In this document: positions 38,189 through 48,345 of the stretch, piece by piece
How positions within the stretch are numbered: the stretch's first letter is position 1
Layout: each line of letters starts with the position of its first letter
Source of the DNA: Diphasiastrum complanatum
Lineage: Eukaryota > Streptophyta > Lycopodiopsida > Lycopodiales > Lycopodiaceae
NCBI GenBank assembly: GCA_029204225.1
Contig: CM055104.1
Location: 39,614,527 to 39,674,526 of the forward strand
Length of the DNA: 60,000 nt
Direction: 5' to 3'
Program-made: the position numbers and the translations under genes
The notes under the pieces: model-generated
Told to the model about the DNA's origin: nothing
The model's input: the letters and a program-made list of their open reading frames with translations, nothing else
Database searches by the model: none

Positions 38189-39310
38189 GGAGGCCATGTT
38201 AGCAGTGATGATTAGTGGTTGGAAAAATAGAAAAAATGGTGAAAAATGAAAAAGGGTGTGGAAACGACAGAAAAGTGTGAATAACAAGTGTTGGATGATA
38301 AGGAGTGTAATTCAGAGCGCAGATCGGTGTTTAGTAATATCAGATGACAGCTAGTAGGAAGTTTGGTTGCAAATGGAGAACTTGATAATTTCAGAGTAAA
38401 TTTCGGCAGAGCTTTGCTAGCAAATGTGACAAATGACTCAAATTCAGCCCTTATGTAGCGGACTTTAGAGTGCGTATTAGGTGAAATCCACTTTCCCTTG
38501 TTCAATTCCACCCAAATTTTGGCAGGCACCTTCTTCACAAAATTCTAAGACCTCAGGGAAGTCTGCGAGAGTTCAGAAAGTGATTTGACTGCTATGCAAA
38601 GGTTCTGCGAGGGCTCCGGTTGTCTATGAGGGTTCAACTCTCGCAGGAAGTGATCTCTCACACAACCTGTTTTTGTGATTGGATTTTCAAGATCAGACCA
38701 TGTAGGCAAGCTAATTTCATTGCTCTGATTCCATTTAGACACCTTGCGAGGGTTGGTAAGATGATCTTAATTCTTTGTGAGGGTTCTAAAAATTCAGCTT
38801 CTGGGAGCTCTTGCATACACTAAAACATGATGATTACTCCATCATGAACTCTTGTAAAGATTTTCGTGAATGCATCTAGGCCAGATCTGCTGACTGTCCA
38901 ATTTTCAAGAGCTATATCCCAAGGGATCTCAAAAAATCATGAAAAAAGTGCTCTTTTAGAGTGTTTTTTGACGAGATCTTGAGATTTTCTAATTTTTAAC
39001 TTTTGTAAACTGGTAATCAGCTTCATCCAAGTTTGATCTGACTGTTGGTAGCTCTCTAAAAGTTCTAATGGATTCTTGGTAGTAGATCCATGAATAAATC
39101 TGATGATCTGTTTTCTTTTTTATCCTATCTGGATCTAGATCCTCCTTGGATTCTGATGAATTTCTCTGATCTTGCCAGATCTGGCTGAATCTTGATGGAT
39201 CTAGTTTGATTTGGCTTGACCTCCTTAGATCTAGCGGTGATGGCTGAGAAGATTAACTTTTTGTAACGTGCCACCCCGAATCTGGATCTGTCTCACTATG
39301 GTGGCCAGTC
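38189..39310 (-). other. Spacer between extra ORF and integrase, with CTGCGAGAG motifs
   Basis: No convincing coding. 38555-38830 carries CTGCGAGAGTT (38563), CTGCGAGGGCT (38604), AACTCTCGCAGG (38636) and looser GCGAGGGTT copies. The same words are spread through the 5' leader at 51600-52420. Confidence 0.6.
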
Positions 39311-39319
39311 CTTGTGCAA

Positions 39320-40561
39320 TCAGCTACCGTTGATGGGTGTGTCGAATGGCGTCCCATCTAGCTTTTCTAAGTTTACGGCTCCATGATTAAGAATTTTTTT
39401 GATCCTATAAGGACCTTCGCCAGTGAATTTTAATTTTCCCTTGATCGTCTTGATTTTATCCATCAGGACTAGATCTCCTGAACAAAGATCCTTCTTTTGT
39501 AATCTGCGATCATGCCAAGCTTTGCATCTTTCTTTTTCGGCTACCAGTGCATGCACAGCTAGTAAGCGTGTTTCACAGAGTTTATGCAGAGCTTCGTGGC
39601 GTAGCTGTAGAGATTTGGACTCATTAAGACGTTGCGTGGTGGCAATTCTTAATGAAGGAACAAAAAACTCTACTAGCATCACATCATCCTAACCATATAC
39701 CAATTGGAAGGGTGTTTGATCAATGCTTCCTTTATATGTTGTCCTAAATGCCCACAGGACAGCATGCAACTTGTGTTCCCAATCTAATCTGCTAGCTTCA
39801 ACTATTTTTGTGAGCACGCTACACATGATCTTATTGGTTGATTCTGCTTGCCCATTACCACGAGGATAATAAGACATACTGGTTCTGTGGATCACGAAGA
39901 ATTCCTCCAACATGACCTTGATGGTCTCGTTGATCAAATGGCTTCCGCGATCACTGACTAGTTCCACCGGACATCCGAAGCACACAATGATATTCTCATT
40001 AAGGGACTTGGCAGTGGTCCTAGCATCAGCTACTCTAAATGCCTTGGCTTTGACCCATTTGGTGAGGTAGTCTGTGGCTACGATTATGTATCGAGCCTGG
40101 GAACTCCTTGTTGCAGGGTGAATTGGACCAATATAACTCAATCCCCATTTTTCGAATGGTGCTTGGGCTAAGACTAGGTGCAGTAGGTCGTGGTTCAATC
40201 TCGTTGGTCTCCTTGCCCTTTGGCACACATCGCACTTTTTCAAGTATTCCACCGTAGCTTTATGAATCATTGGCCACCAACATCTTGATTGCAGGATCTT
40301 GCGAACTGTAATGTCAGATGCAAAATGACCCCCACCCATGCCTTCATGTGAAAGCGAAATGATCTGGGTGGTCTCATGAGGAAGAATACACCGCCGAAGA
40401 ATTCCATCTTGACCTCTTCGATACAACTGGCCTGCAATCAGCTGATAAGGTCTAGCCTTCAAGATCAATTTCCGCTGTTTCACCTTTGGTAGTGATTTGT
40501 CTGGTTGGCCATGCATTAGATATTCAAATATGTCGGCAACCCATTCTGGTACTGTGTCCAC
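39320..40561 (-). pseudogene. Ty3-gypsy integrase
   Basis: The minus-strand frame 40561-39689 is open for 290 residues. It has an N-terminal zinc-binding region (HETTQIISLSHEGMGGGHF…KKCDVCQRARRP) and the catalytic core with IGPIHPATRSSQ, a Thr-Asp (VATDYLTKWVKA), VSDRGSHLINE and the Glu context SMSYYPRGNGQAES. A stop follows VYG, and the C-terminal part (LVEFFVPSLRIATTQRL…, KIKTIKGKLKFTGEGPYRIK) continues at 39682-39320. The catalytic residues look present, and the break lies after the core. Confidence 0.9.
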
Positions 40562-41885
40562 GTAAAATAAGATAGCAACTGCTAACTCATCGTCGGGTTG
40601 GGTGGCAATCTCCTTTCCCTTTATTCATGAAACATGATCTGCCATGTAGTTTGTTTTCCCTTGCGAACTACTATCCGAAAATCAAACTCCAACAACAGAA
40701 GTAGCCATCTGGTGATTCTTCCAGTGTTGCAAGTTTTATTAATGAGATAGATCAAGGGTTGATGGTCCGTATAAAAAGAAAAATGTGTGGCCATCAAGTA
40801 ATGTCAAAATTTCTTAACTGCATAGATCATTGCCAGTGCTTCCCGCTCTGTGGTTGCATGGTTCATTTTCGGTATCACTGAGCTGTCAGCTTGCAAACCA
40901 AATTGGAAAATCCTTTTTGTGTTCACCTGGATGGGTTAAGACTACTCCAACTGCATACTTCGATGCGTCCGTATGCATGTGGAACTCAATGGACCAATGG
41001 GTGGGCGTAAGATTGGTGCTGAAACCAATGCATTCTTAAGCTTTTGGAAAGCCTTTAGGGCCTCCTCATTCCAATGTAGATCCGTTGTGAGTTTGTAGAT
41101 TGGTCTGGCTAACTCCGCAAAATCAAGAATGAAGATCCTATAATAGTTAGCATGACCCATGAAAATGTAGACCTCGCGGATCGTCCCCGGTGGTGGTAGA
41201 TCAATAATGATCCTGATCTTTGATAAATCTATGGCGATCCCATGTCTTGGCACTATATGGCCGAGTATCAAGCCATGTGTCACCCATAATTGACATTTTT
41301 TTGGATTCAGGGAGATCTGGTCGTCGTGGCATTTTTGTAACACCTTTTCCAAATTGGATAAGTGTTCTGAATCTAGTCCATGCATGCACAGATCGTCCAA
41401 GAAAATTTTCAGCAATTTTTGCAAATAATCTTTGAATGCCACCTGCATGACTTGCTGGAAAGTGCTTGGGGCATTGCAAAGTCCGAAAGACATCACTTTA
41501 TAAGCATAGGTACCCCATTCCGTGGCAAATGTTGTCTTGTGCTAGTCCTGAGGGGCTATTTTCACTTGGTTATAGCCACTGAAGCCGTCCATAAAACTAT
41601 AGGCTTCGGCGCCAGCTACCCTGTCGAGGACACTTTCTGTAAATGGTAATGAAAAATGGTCCTTTTTGGTGACTGCATTTAGCGCCTTCAGGTTCACACA
41701 GATCCGCATTTTGCCATTCTTCTTGGGTACTATAACTATTGACGATACCCATTCCGTGTGCTCGATCTCGTAAATGAAATCTGTGTCCATTAGCTTTTGC
41801 AACTCCTGCTCGATCAATTTTGTACAATTCGGGTTGCAGCAGTAGTAACGGCTCACCTTGGGGACTGCTCTGTCCACCAAGGGTA
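40562..41885 (-). pseudogene. Ty3-gypsy reverse transcriptase and RNase H
   Basis: RT starts just inside the copia insertion (PLVDRAVPKVSRYY). It reads ELQKLMDTDFIYEIEHTEWV, SIVIVPKKNGKMRICVNLKAL and FMDGFSGYNQVKIAPQD, then a stop where the family has Gln (TAG). It resumes as MSFGLCNAPSTFQQVMQ with FLDDLCMHG, which carries the catalytic Asp pair, and NALVSAPILRPP (to about 41010). RNase H (about 41000-40570) reads AVGVVLTHPGEHKK and FASRQLSDTENE with several stops. It lost function before or after the copia insertion, since the frame reads across the insertion site (VVQHTI/PLVD). Confidence 0.9.
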
Positions 41886-41888
41886 TGG

Positions 41889-42543
41889 TGTGAAAAATAC
41901 AGATCCTAAGTGGATCTAAACTCCAAGATCATTGGCTTGAATGCTTGCACTCCAAACTACATAAGCTAGGAATTGGCAACACATTCTATGCTACCTAGAA
42001 TGCAAAGAACTTGATCAAAAAGCATTTATCACAAATGGAAACTTCCATAAACATCAAGTGCGGCCCAAAATAGCATTATACAGTCCATAATACATCAGCC
42101 TACCACTTTTGGAAAGCACCTAAGATCATACACAATAGCTTGAAGACAATACACACAACAATGCTCTCAATGGAGGAAGAAACAATGACAATGATCTATT
42201 GATCTCAATGAAGCATACAAAAGGTTTCTCCAACCTGTTCTCCACGACTTCCCTACTATTTATGGATGAGGAAGATGACTCTCTCTCCTCTCTCTAGAAG
42301 GTACTTGACCCTAGATATTCCCTATATAGGAAAAATAGCTAAAAATGGCCTATATGACCAAAATACATCAAAATGGTCTCATTTTGAAGGGTATGAAGTT
42401 TGACACTTCATCATACTGAAAAAATACAGTAAATAAAAACATTGTGGCCTGGTTCACACGTGCAAAACTCCAGAACCAAAACTATTTACAATTTTAGCCA
42501 AATTAGGCCTCAAACTAGCTAGGAAATGTTGACAATTTTCACA
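41889..42543 (-). repeat. 3' LTR of the young copia element
   Basis: Starts TGTGAAAAATACAG and ends AATTTTCACA on the plus strand. The Gag-Pol stop codon lies within its last five bases (42539-42543). Confidence 0.96.
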
Positions 42544-45500
42544 CTCCCTCTTCAACATTGGATGCTAGTTTCAACATAGTCTTTGAGCACATTCCAAGAT
42601 TAGATCTATGCATTAAATATAGGTCCTTTCCCAATGGTTTGGTGAAGATATCAGCCACACACTCCTTTGAAGAGACATGTTGAAGCTCCACCTCTTTGGC
42701 AATGACTTGATCTCTCACAAAATGGTGAGCAATCTCAATGTGCTTGCTCCTTGCATGAAAAACAGGATTGCTTGCCAAGCTTTGGGCTGAAAGGTTATCA
42801 CAAAGTATGATTGGAGTCTTCTCTGGTTCCAGCAAGTGAAGATCCAATAACATCCTCTTGATCCAAAGAATCTCCTTGGTGCATGTTGTTAATGCCTTGT
42901 ACTCGGCTTCGGTGGAAGATAGAGAGATAGTTGGTTGCTTCTTTGATAGCCATGAGACCACTCCATCTCCAAGATAGATTGCAAAGGCACTTGTTGACTT
43001 CCTATCCATTTGATCACCTGCAAAATCTGAATCTGAAAATCCACAAAGGTTAGGTGTAGTACCTCCATACAAGATGCCAAAATCTCTAGATCCCGAGATG
43101 TATCTAAGTACTCTCTTTCCTAGCTTCCAATGAGCCTCACTAGGATCTTGCATAAATTGACTTAGTTTACCAACCACAAAGCTTAGATCAGGTCTTGTGA
43201 TGGTTAACCATATAAGAGATCCTATTAGCTTTCTATAGAGAGTAATGTCCTTGAAGGATCTTTCATTACTTCTTGTAGTTAGCTTTACATTTGATTCCAT
43301 AGGAGTAGAAACAACTTTACAATCTTCCATATGAAACCTTTTTAGAATAGAGTTAACATACTTTTCTTGACATATGAATGTAGATTTAGAAGTTCTAATA
43401 ATCTCTATTCCTAAGATATAATGAAGTTTACCAAGATCTTGAATTTCAAACTCTCTTTTGAGTGCCATCTTGATTTCATCTATATCTAGATTGTTACCAC
43501 CACTTAAGATAATGTCATCAACATAGATCAAAAGTAAAGTGATATCATTTTCATTCAATCTAAAGTAGAGAGAATGATCATACTCACTCATAACAAAGTT
43601 TTGAGAAAGTAAGAAGGAATTGAGCTTAGCATACCAACTCCTTGGTGCTTGCTTTAGCCCATACAAACTCTTTTGGAGATAGCACACATGATTAGGCTCA
43701 TCATGTGAAACATAGCCCTCGGGTTGCTCCATGTAAATATCTTCTTCAAGATCACCATTCAAGAAGGCATTAGTAACATCCATTTGCCACATATCCCAAT
43801 CATAAAGAGTTGCAAGAGAGATTAGGATTCGAATAGTTACCATCTTTGCCACGGGTGCAAAGGTCTCATCATAGTCAATACCATATTCTTGAGCATACCC
43901 CTTTGCCACCAACCTTGCCTTGTACTTGTTGATTGATCCATCTTGATTTGTCTTGATCTTGAAGATCCACTTACAACCAATTGCCTTCTTGTCCTTTGGA
44001 AGCTTTACCAACCTCCATGTGTTGCTTTTGATGAGTGCTTGATGCTCATGATCCATGGCTTGGATCCATTCCTTCTTTTGAATTGCTTCACCTACACAAG
44101 TTGGTTCATCAAAAGAGGTAAGAAAAGCAAAGTTAGAGTTATCCACCACTTGCTTTCCTTTTTCATCATAGGTTAGCCTTGATGGCTTAGCCCTTTGCCT
44201 TTGAGTCTTCCTTAAAGTTTGCTTTGGAGTGGCATCTCCATCTTCATCCAAGACATTTTGCACATCATGATGATTAGTAGGCACATCAACATCAACATCA
44301 ACAACATTGGAAACATTCTCTTCATGAAAGATGACATCCCTACTTATGACAACTTTCTTTGTAGAAGGAATGTACACTTTGTAAGCCTTGCTTACTTCAC
44401 TATAGCCAACAAACACACCCTTCTTTGATGAAGGATCTTCTTTAGTTCTATCATCAAGTGTGATATTGACAAAACATGTACATCCAAAGATCCTACAATG
44501 CTTGACACTCGGCCTTCTACCATAAAGAACCTCATGAGGAGTTTTACCATCCAAGGAAGCACTTGTCCATCTATTACATAGATAGTTAGCACATGCTAAA
44601 GCTTCCCCCCAAAAAGACTTAGCAAGATTAGCATGTAGTCTCATTGCCTTGGCACATTCACAAAGGGTTCTATTCTTCCTCTCGGCCACTCCATTCTGTT
44701 GTGGAGTCCTAGGACTAGACATCTCCCTCTTAATCCCATGTGCTATACAAAAGTCTTTGAACCTATTTGAGGTGTATTCCCCTCCATTATCAGATCTTAA
44801 GCATTTGATCTTTGTATTGAATTGGTTTTCCATTTCATTCTTGAACTTGACAAATGCAGCAAACACTTCATCCTTACTTTTAAGAAGATAGATCCAAGTA
44901 TACCTACTAAAGTCATCAATGAAAGTTGCATACATCTTTGCCCCACCATTGCTAGTTGTACTAGAAGAATGAATATCAGAATGCACAAGTTGAAAAGCTT
45001 CTTTAGATCTAGAAGTAGATCTAGAATAAGCAAGTCTATGAGATTTGGACAAGGCACAATGTTCACAAACACTATTGTTTGCAACAAGACTTTTAGGGAG
45101 ACCAAGAACAAGCTCTTTCTTTGCCATTACCTCCAAAGATTTGAAGTTGGGATGGCCCAACCTCTTGTGCCAAACTTCTTGGTTTGTCAATTGCTCCCTA
45201 GCCATACATCCTTCATGATTAGAGATCACACATGCATCAAGCTTGAAAAGTTTACCATGCCTCCTACCTTGAGCAATCAAGGATCCACATTTACTTATCG
45301 AACATGCATCTCCAATGAACTCCACATCAAGTCCTTTGTCAATCATTTGACTTACACTAAGCAAATTCTTAGTGATTGAAGGAATGTACAAAACATTTTC
45401 AAGATTTGCTTTCCTATTTGTTGAAAGGGAAATAGGAATAGTGCCTATGCCTTTGATGTCACATTGACCATCATTTGCAGTGTAGATGATGTTACCTTCT

Positions 45501-46492
45501 CCCTCATAAGACAATAAGGATGTAAAGTATTCCTTATGTCTTGTCATGTGAGATGAGGCTCCACTATCAATCCACCAAGGATCATTATCATCTATGTTGG
45601 CTAGCAAACTTGAAGTCATAACAAGTGATTCACATGTGTTATGTTCTTCCTCATCTATTGTAAGATTTCCTTGCCTCTCTCCTTGCTCTCTTTTCTTCTT
45701 ATAACATTCATTTGCAAAATGACCTTTTATCCCACAATAAAAGCACTTGAACTTTGACTTATTGTTCTTAGTAGAAGAGGAAGAGGAAGAGTGATCATCA
45801 TGATCAAAGTTACCACCTTTGGACCATTTCCCTTTGCCTTTACCTTTGCCCTTGAATTTGCCTTTTGTGAAGAAAGCCTCTTCACCTCCACCTTGCAAGG
45901 ATGCACCATCAAGCTTTGATTGCAACCTATGTTCTTCAGCCAATAAGATTTCTTGCAAGTCAACCACACTTGGCAAGACTCTTTGAATGGCAAAACTTTG
46001 CACAAGGTTAGCATGTTCATTTAGCAAACCATTCAACATAACTTGGACTATTTCACCATCTTTTATGTTCTCATCAATGCATGCTAAATCATCACTTAGG
46101 GACTTAACTCTCAAGATAAATGCATGAGCACTTTCACCCTCTCTTTGCCTACTAGAAAATATTTGTCTCCTTAGGGTCAATACCCTAGATGTGGACTTTG
46201 ATTCAAAGAGCTTCTTTAAGGCATTCCATGCCTCACTTGCACTTTGACACTTTCCAACTTCCTTGAGAAGTTCATTTGTAACATTCATTTTAATGATATG
46301 AAGAGCCCTTTTGGCCTTCTTATCAAACCTTTGTTGCTCTTGAAGTGTGAGAGGTCTCTCTTCAATTTCTGCAACTATGTCCATGAGTTCATTCAACTCA
46401 AGTAAGGACTCCATCCTCACTTTCCAAGTAGAGTAGTTTGATGAACTCAACCTTTCACTAGACTCTAGCATGATCTCACCATTGGAAGCCAT
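42539..46492 (-). CDS. Ty1-copia Gag-Pol polyprotein, 1317 residues, intact
   Basis: A single open frame from MASNGEIMLE. Gag carries the copia N-terminal motif SSSNYSTWKVRMESLL and a zinc knuckle CFYCGIKGHFANEC (about residue 248). Aspartic protease WWIDSGASSHM is near 310. The integrase zinc region has HKRLGHPNF and CEHCALSKSH, and the core has SDIHSSSTTSNGG, DNGGEYTS and PQQNGVAERKNR (Asp, Asp, Glu present). RT has CKWIFKIKTNQDGS, DVTNAFLNGDLEEDIYM and LLLIYVDDIILSG with the catalytic aspartates. RNase H has GFSDSDFAGDQMDRKSTS, SSTEAEYKALT and HARSKHIEIAHHFVRDQ. The length is normal for plant copia. The last codons (EEGV, stop) are the purine tract and LTR start, so the primer tract is coding. 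Retroelement protein, made from a full-length LTR transcript. Confidence 0.97.
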   Translation of the reverse strand: MASNGEIMLESSERLSSSNYSTWKVRMESLLELNELMDIVAEIEERPLTLQEQQRFDKKAKRALHIIKMNVTNELLKEVGKCQSASEAWNALKKLFESKSTSRVLTLRRQIFSSRQREGESAHAFILRVKSLSDDLACIDENIKDGEIVQVMLNGLLNEHANLVQSFAIQRVLPSVVDLQEILLAEEHRLQSKLDGASLQGGGEEAFFTKGKFKGKGKGKGKWSKGGNFDHDDHSSSSSSTKNNKSKFKCFYCGIKGHFANECYKKKREQGERQGNLTIDEEEHNTCESLVMTSSLLANIDDNDPWWIDSGASSHMTRHKEYFTSLLSYEGEGNIIYTANDGQCDIKGIGTIPISLSTNRKANLENVLYIPSITKNLLSVSQMIDKGLDVEFIGDACSISKCGSLIAQGRRHGKLFKLDACVISNHEGCMAREQLTNQEVWHKRLGHPNFKSLEVMAKKELVLGLPKSLVANNSVCEHCALSKSHRLAYSRSTSRSKEAFQLVHSDIHSSSTTSNGGAKMYATFIDDFSRYTWIYLLKSKDEVFAAFVKFKNEMENQFNTKIKCLRSDNGGEYTSNRFKDFCIAHGIKREMSSPRTPQQNGVAERKNRTLCECAKAMRLHANLAKSFWGEALACANYLCNRWTSASLDGKTPHEVLYGRRPSVKHCRIFGCTCFVNITLDDRTKEDPSSKKGVFVGYSEVSKAYKVYIPSTKKVVISRDVIFHEENVSNVVDVDVDVPTNHHDVQNVLDEDGDATPKQTLRKTQRQRAKPSRLTYDEKGKQVVDNSNFAFLTSFDEPTCVGEAIQKKEWIQAMDHEHQALIKSNTWRLVKLPKDKKAIGCKWIFKIKTNQDGSINKYKARLVAKGYAQEYGIDYDETFAPVAKMVTIRILISLATLYDWDMWQMDVTNAFLNGDLEEDIYMEQPEGYVSHDEPNHVCYLQKSLYGLKQAPRSWYAKLNSFLLSQNFVMSEYDHSLYFRLNENDITLLLIYVDDIILSGGNNLDIDEIKMALKREFEIQDLGKLHYILGIEIIRTSKSTFICQEKYVNSILKRFHMEDCKVVSTPMESNVKLTTRSNERSFKDITLYRKLIGSLIWLTITRPDLSFVVGKLSQFMQDPSEAHWKLGKRVLRYISGSRDFGILYGGTTPNLCGFSDSDFAGDQMDRKSTSAFAIYLGDGVVSWLSKKQPTISLSSTEAEYKALTTCTKEILWIKRMLLDLHLLEPEKTPIILCDNLSAQSLASNPVFHARSKHIEIAHHFVRDQVIAKEVELQHVSSKECVADIFTKPLGKDLYLMHRSNLGMCSKTMLKLASNVEEGV

Positions 46493-47673
46493 GATTCTAA
46501 TGTTTCTTCAACTTTTAGGTTTTGTCCTAAAGCACTTAGCACTCACTTTTCTCTCAACAAATGATAGATAAAGAGATCTATGAAGATTTAGGACCCTAAA
46601 ACACTTCTATCTTGAACCTAGATGGTTTCCAAGCATAGAAAGGAAGATTGAAACACATGCAACACTTTGCACACACTAAGAATGGATTACAAAATCAAAC
46701 CAACCTGAACACACTCTTGCTTAAGCTCTCAAACTTTCCAGCAAGTGACCAAATCAAGTTATGGTGTGAAGAGTTACTTGCATTCTTAGAAAATACCCAA
46801 AACTAGGATGCCAAGATTACCTAGTAATGAACAAACTTGATCAACATATGATCAACACACTAAGATATTGATTCAACCTGTAAAACCACATGTAAACCAC
46901 ACTTCTAAAAGTTTATAAACTCCAGCAAGTGATAAATACAAGATTTAGAGGTGAATGAATGAGCACACTTAGTGAATCACAAGACTAGCTTCACTATCTT
47001 GTCAAATCTTGGTGTTTAGATGTAGATCTAAGATCACTTCACATGAGAATGTTCCTCAACCTGTTAAGAACCTGAAAACACACTTGCATAATGGTTAACA
47101 CCTTCCAGCAAATGCTCCAATCAAATTACATAAGGAGAGTTACTTACATGCTCAACAAAGTACACCAAAATTTATGCCAAAATTGATGACAATCTTTACA
47201 ATATGCTCTTCACAATGGAGCTTACAATATGTTCACCCAAAAAAGGGGATCTTTCATCCAAATGGGAGCTTTGCTCAGCCTTTAGGAGAATTACAACTCA
47301 CTCAAAAGAGCATTTGTCATCCACTTAAGGAGAAGTTTCATCCACTTAAGGAGAGGTTTCATCCACTTAAGGAGAGTGTTCATCCAAGAATGGAGATTGT
47401 CAACAATAGGATTGAAAAGAACATTGTTAGTATTGAATATGCACAAGCCTCACAATCACAAATGATTAGGTGTTATGATCTGATCCAAAATAGTTTCTTT
47501 TCAGCCTCTGATCTTCAATAGACCTGAAATATGCTTTTGATCCACAAGTTCAACTCACAAAACAAAGGTTAGTAAGATTTGATCAACAAAGCAATGCAAA
47601 ATCATGCTAGAACTTGATCAAACATCCAAATATCACCAAAAATGGAATACTTACTGTAAATAGAAGCCAACCA
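46493..47673 (-). other. 5' leader of the young copia element
   Basis: About 1.2 kb between the primer site and Gag, long for copia. At 47318-47380 it holds three tandem 21-bp units (CATCCACTTAAGGAGA.GTTT) plus a partial fourth. A 115-residue frame on the opposite strand (47174-47521) repeats HPLKE and is probably a by-product of that minisatellite. Confidence 0.7.
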
Positions 47674-47685
47674 GCTCTGATACCA
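47674..47685 (-). promoter_or_regulatory. Primer binding site of the young copia element
   Basis: TGGTATCAGAGC directly after the 5' LTR, complementary to the initiator methionine tRNA 3' end. It is identical to the site of the defective copia at 15641. Confidence 0.95.
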
Positions 47686-48340
47686 TGTGAAAAATACAGA
47701 TCCTAAGTGGATCTAAACTCCAAGATCATTGGCTTGAATGCTTGCACTCCAAACTACATAAGCTAGGAATTGGCAACACATTCTATGCTACCTAGAATGC
47801 AAAGAACTTGATCAAAAAGCATTTATCACAAATGGAAACTTCCATAAACATCAAGTGTGGCCCAAAATAGCATTATACAGTCCATAATACATCAGCCTAC
47901 CACTTTTGGAAAGCACCTAAGATCATACACAATAGCTTGAAGACAATACACACAACAATGCTCTCAATGGAGGAAGAAACAATGACAATGATCTATTGAT
48001 CTCAATGAAGCATACAAAAGGTTTCTCCAACCTGTTCTCCACGACTTCCCTACTATTTATGGATGAGGAAGATGACTCTCTCTCCTCTCTCTAGAAGGTA
48101 CTTGACCCTAGATATTCCCTATATAGGAAAAATAGCTAAAAATGGCCTATATGACCAAAATACATCAAAATGGTCTCATTTTGAAGGGTATGAAGTTTGA
48201 CACTTCATCATACTGAAAAAATACAGTAAATAAAAACATTGTGGCCTGGTTCACACGTGCAAAACTCCAGAACCAAAACTATTTACAATTTTAGCCAATT
48301 TAGGCCTTAAACTAGCTAGGAAATGTTGACAATTTTCACA
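47686..48340 (-). repeat. 5' LTR of the young copia element
   Basis: 655 bp, the same length as 41889-42543. Differences seen: one C/T near 47858 and two near 48297-48310. Confidence 0.96.
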
Positions 48341-48345
48341 TATGG

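Larger units (their letters stand above)
41889..48340 (-). mobile_element. Young, apparently complete Ty1-copia element
   Basis: LTRs 41889-42543 and 47686-48340 are both 655 bp with about three substitutions by eye. TATGG is duplicated at 41884-41888 and 48341-48345. On the minus strand the primer site TGGTATCAGAGC (47674-47685) follows the 5' LTR, a long leader precedes one uninterrupted Gag-Pol (42539-46492), and a purine tract GAAGAGGGAG (42544-42553) precedes the 3' LTR. It sits inside the gypsy coding region, between the protease-RT linker and RT. All parts needed for movement appear present. Confidence 0.97.

Noticed and set aside
44822-45379. 185-codon plus-strand frame across the young copia
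   Set aside because: Antisense shadow of the intact Gag-Pol frame.
47174-47521. 115-residue protein with HPLKE repeats
   Set aside because: It is antisense within a retroelement leader and explained by a 21-bp tandem repeat; kept only as a minor finding.
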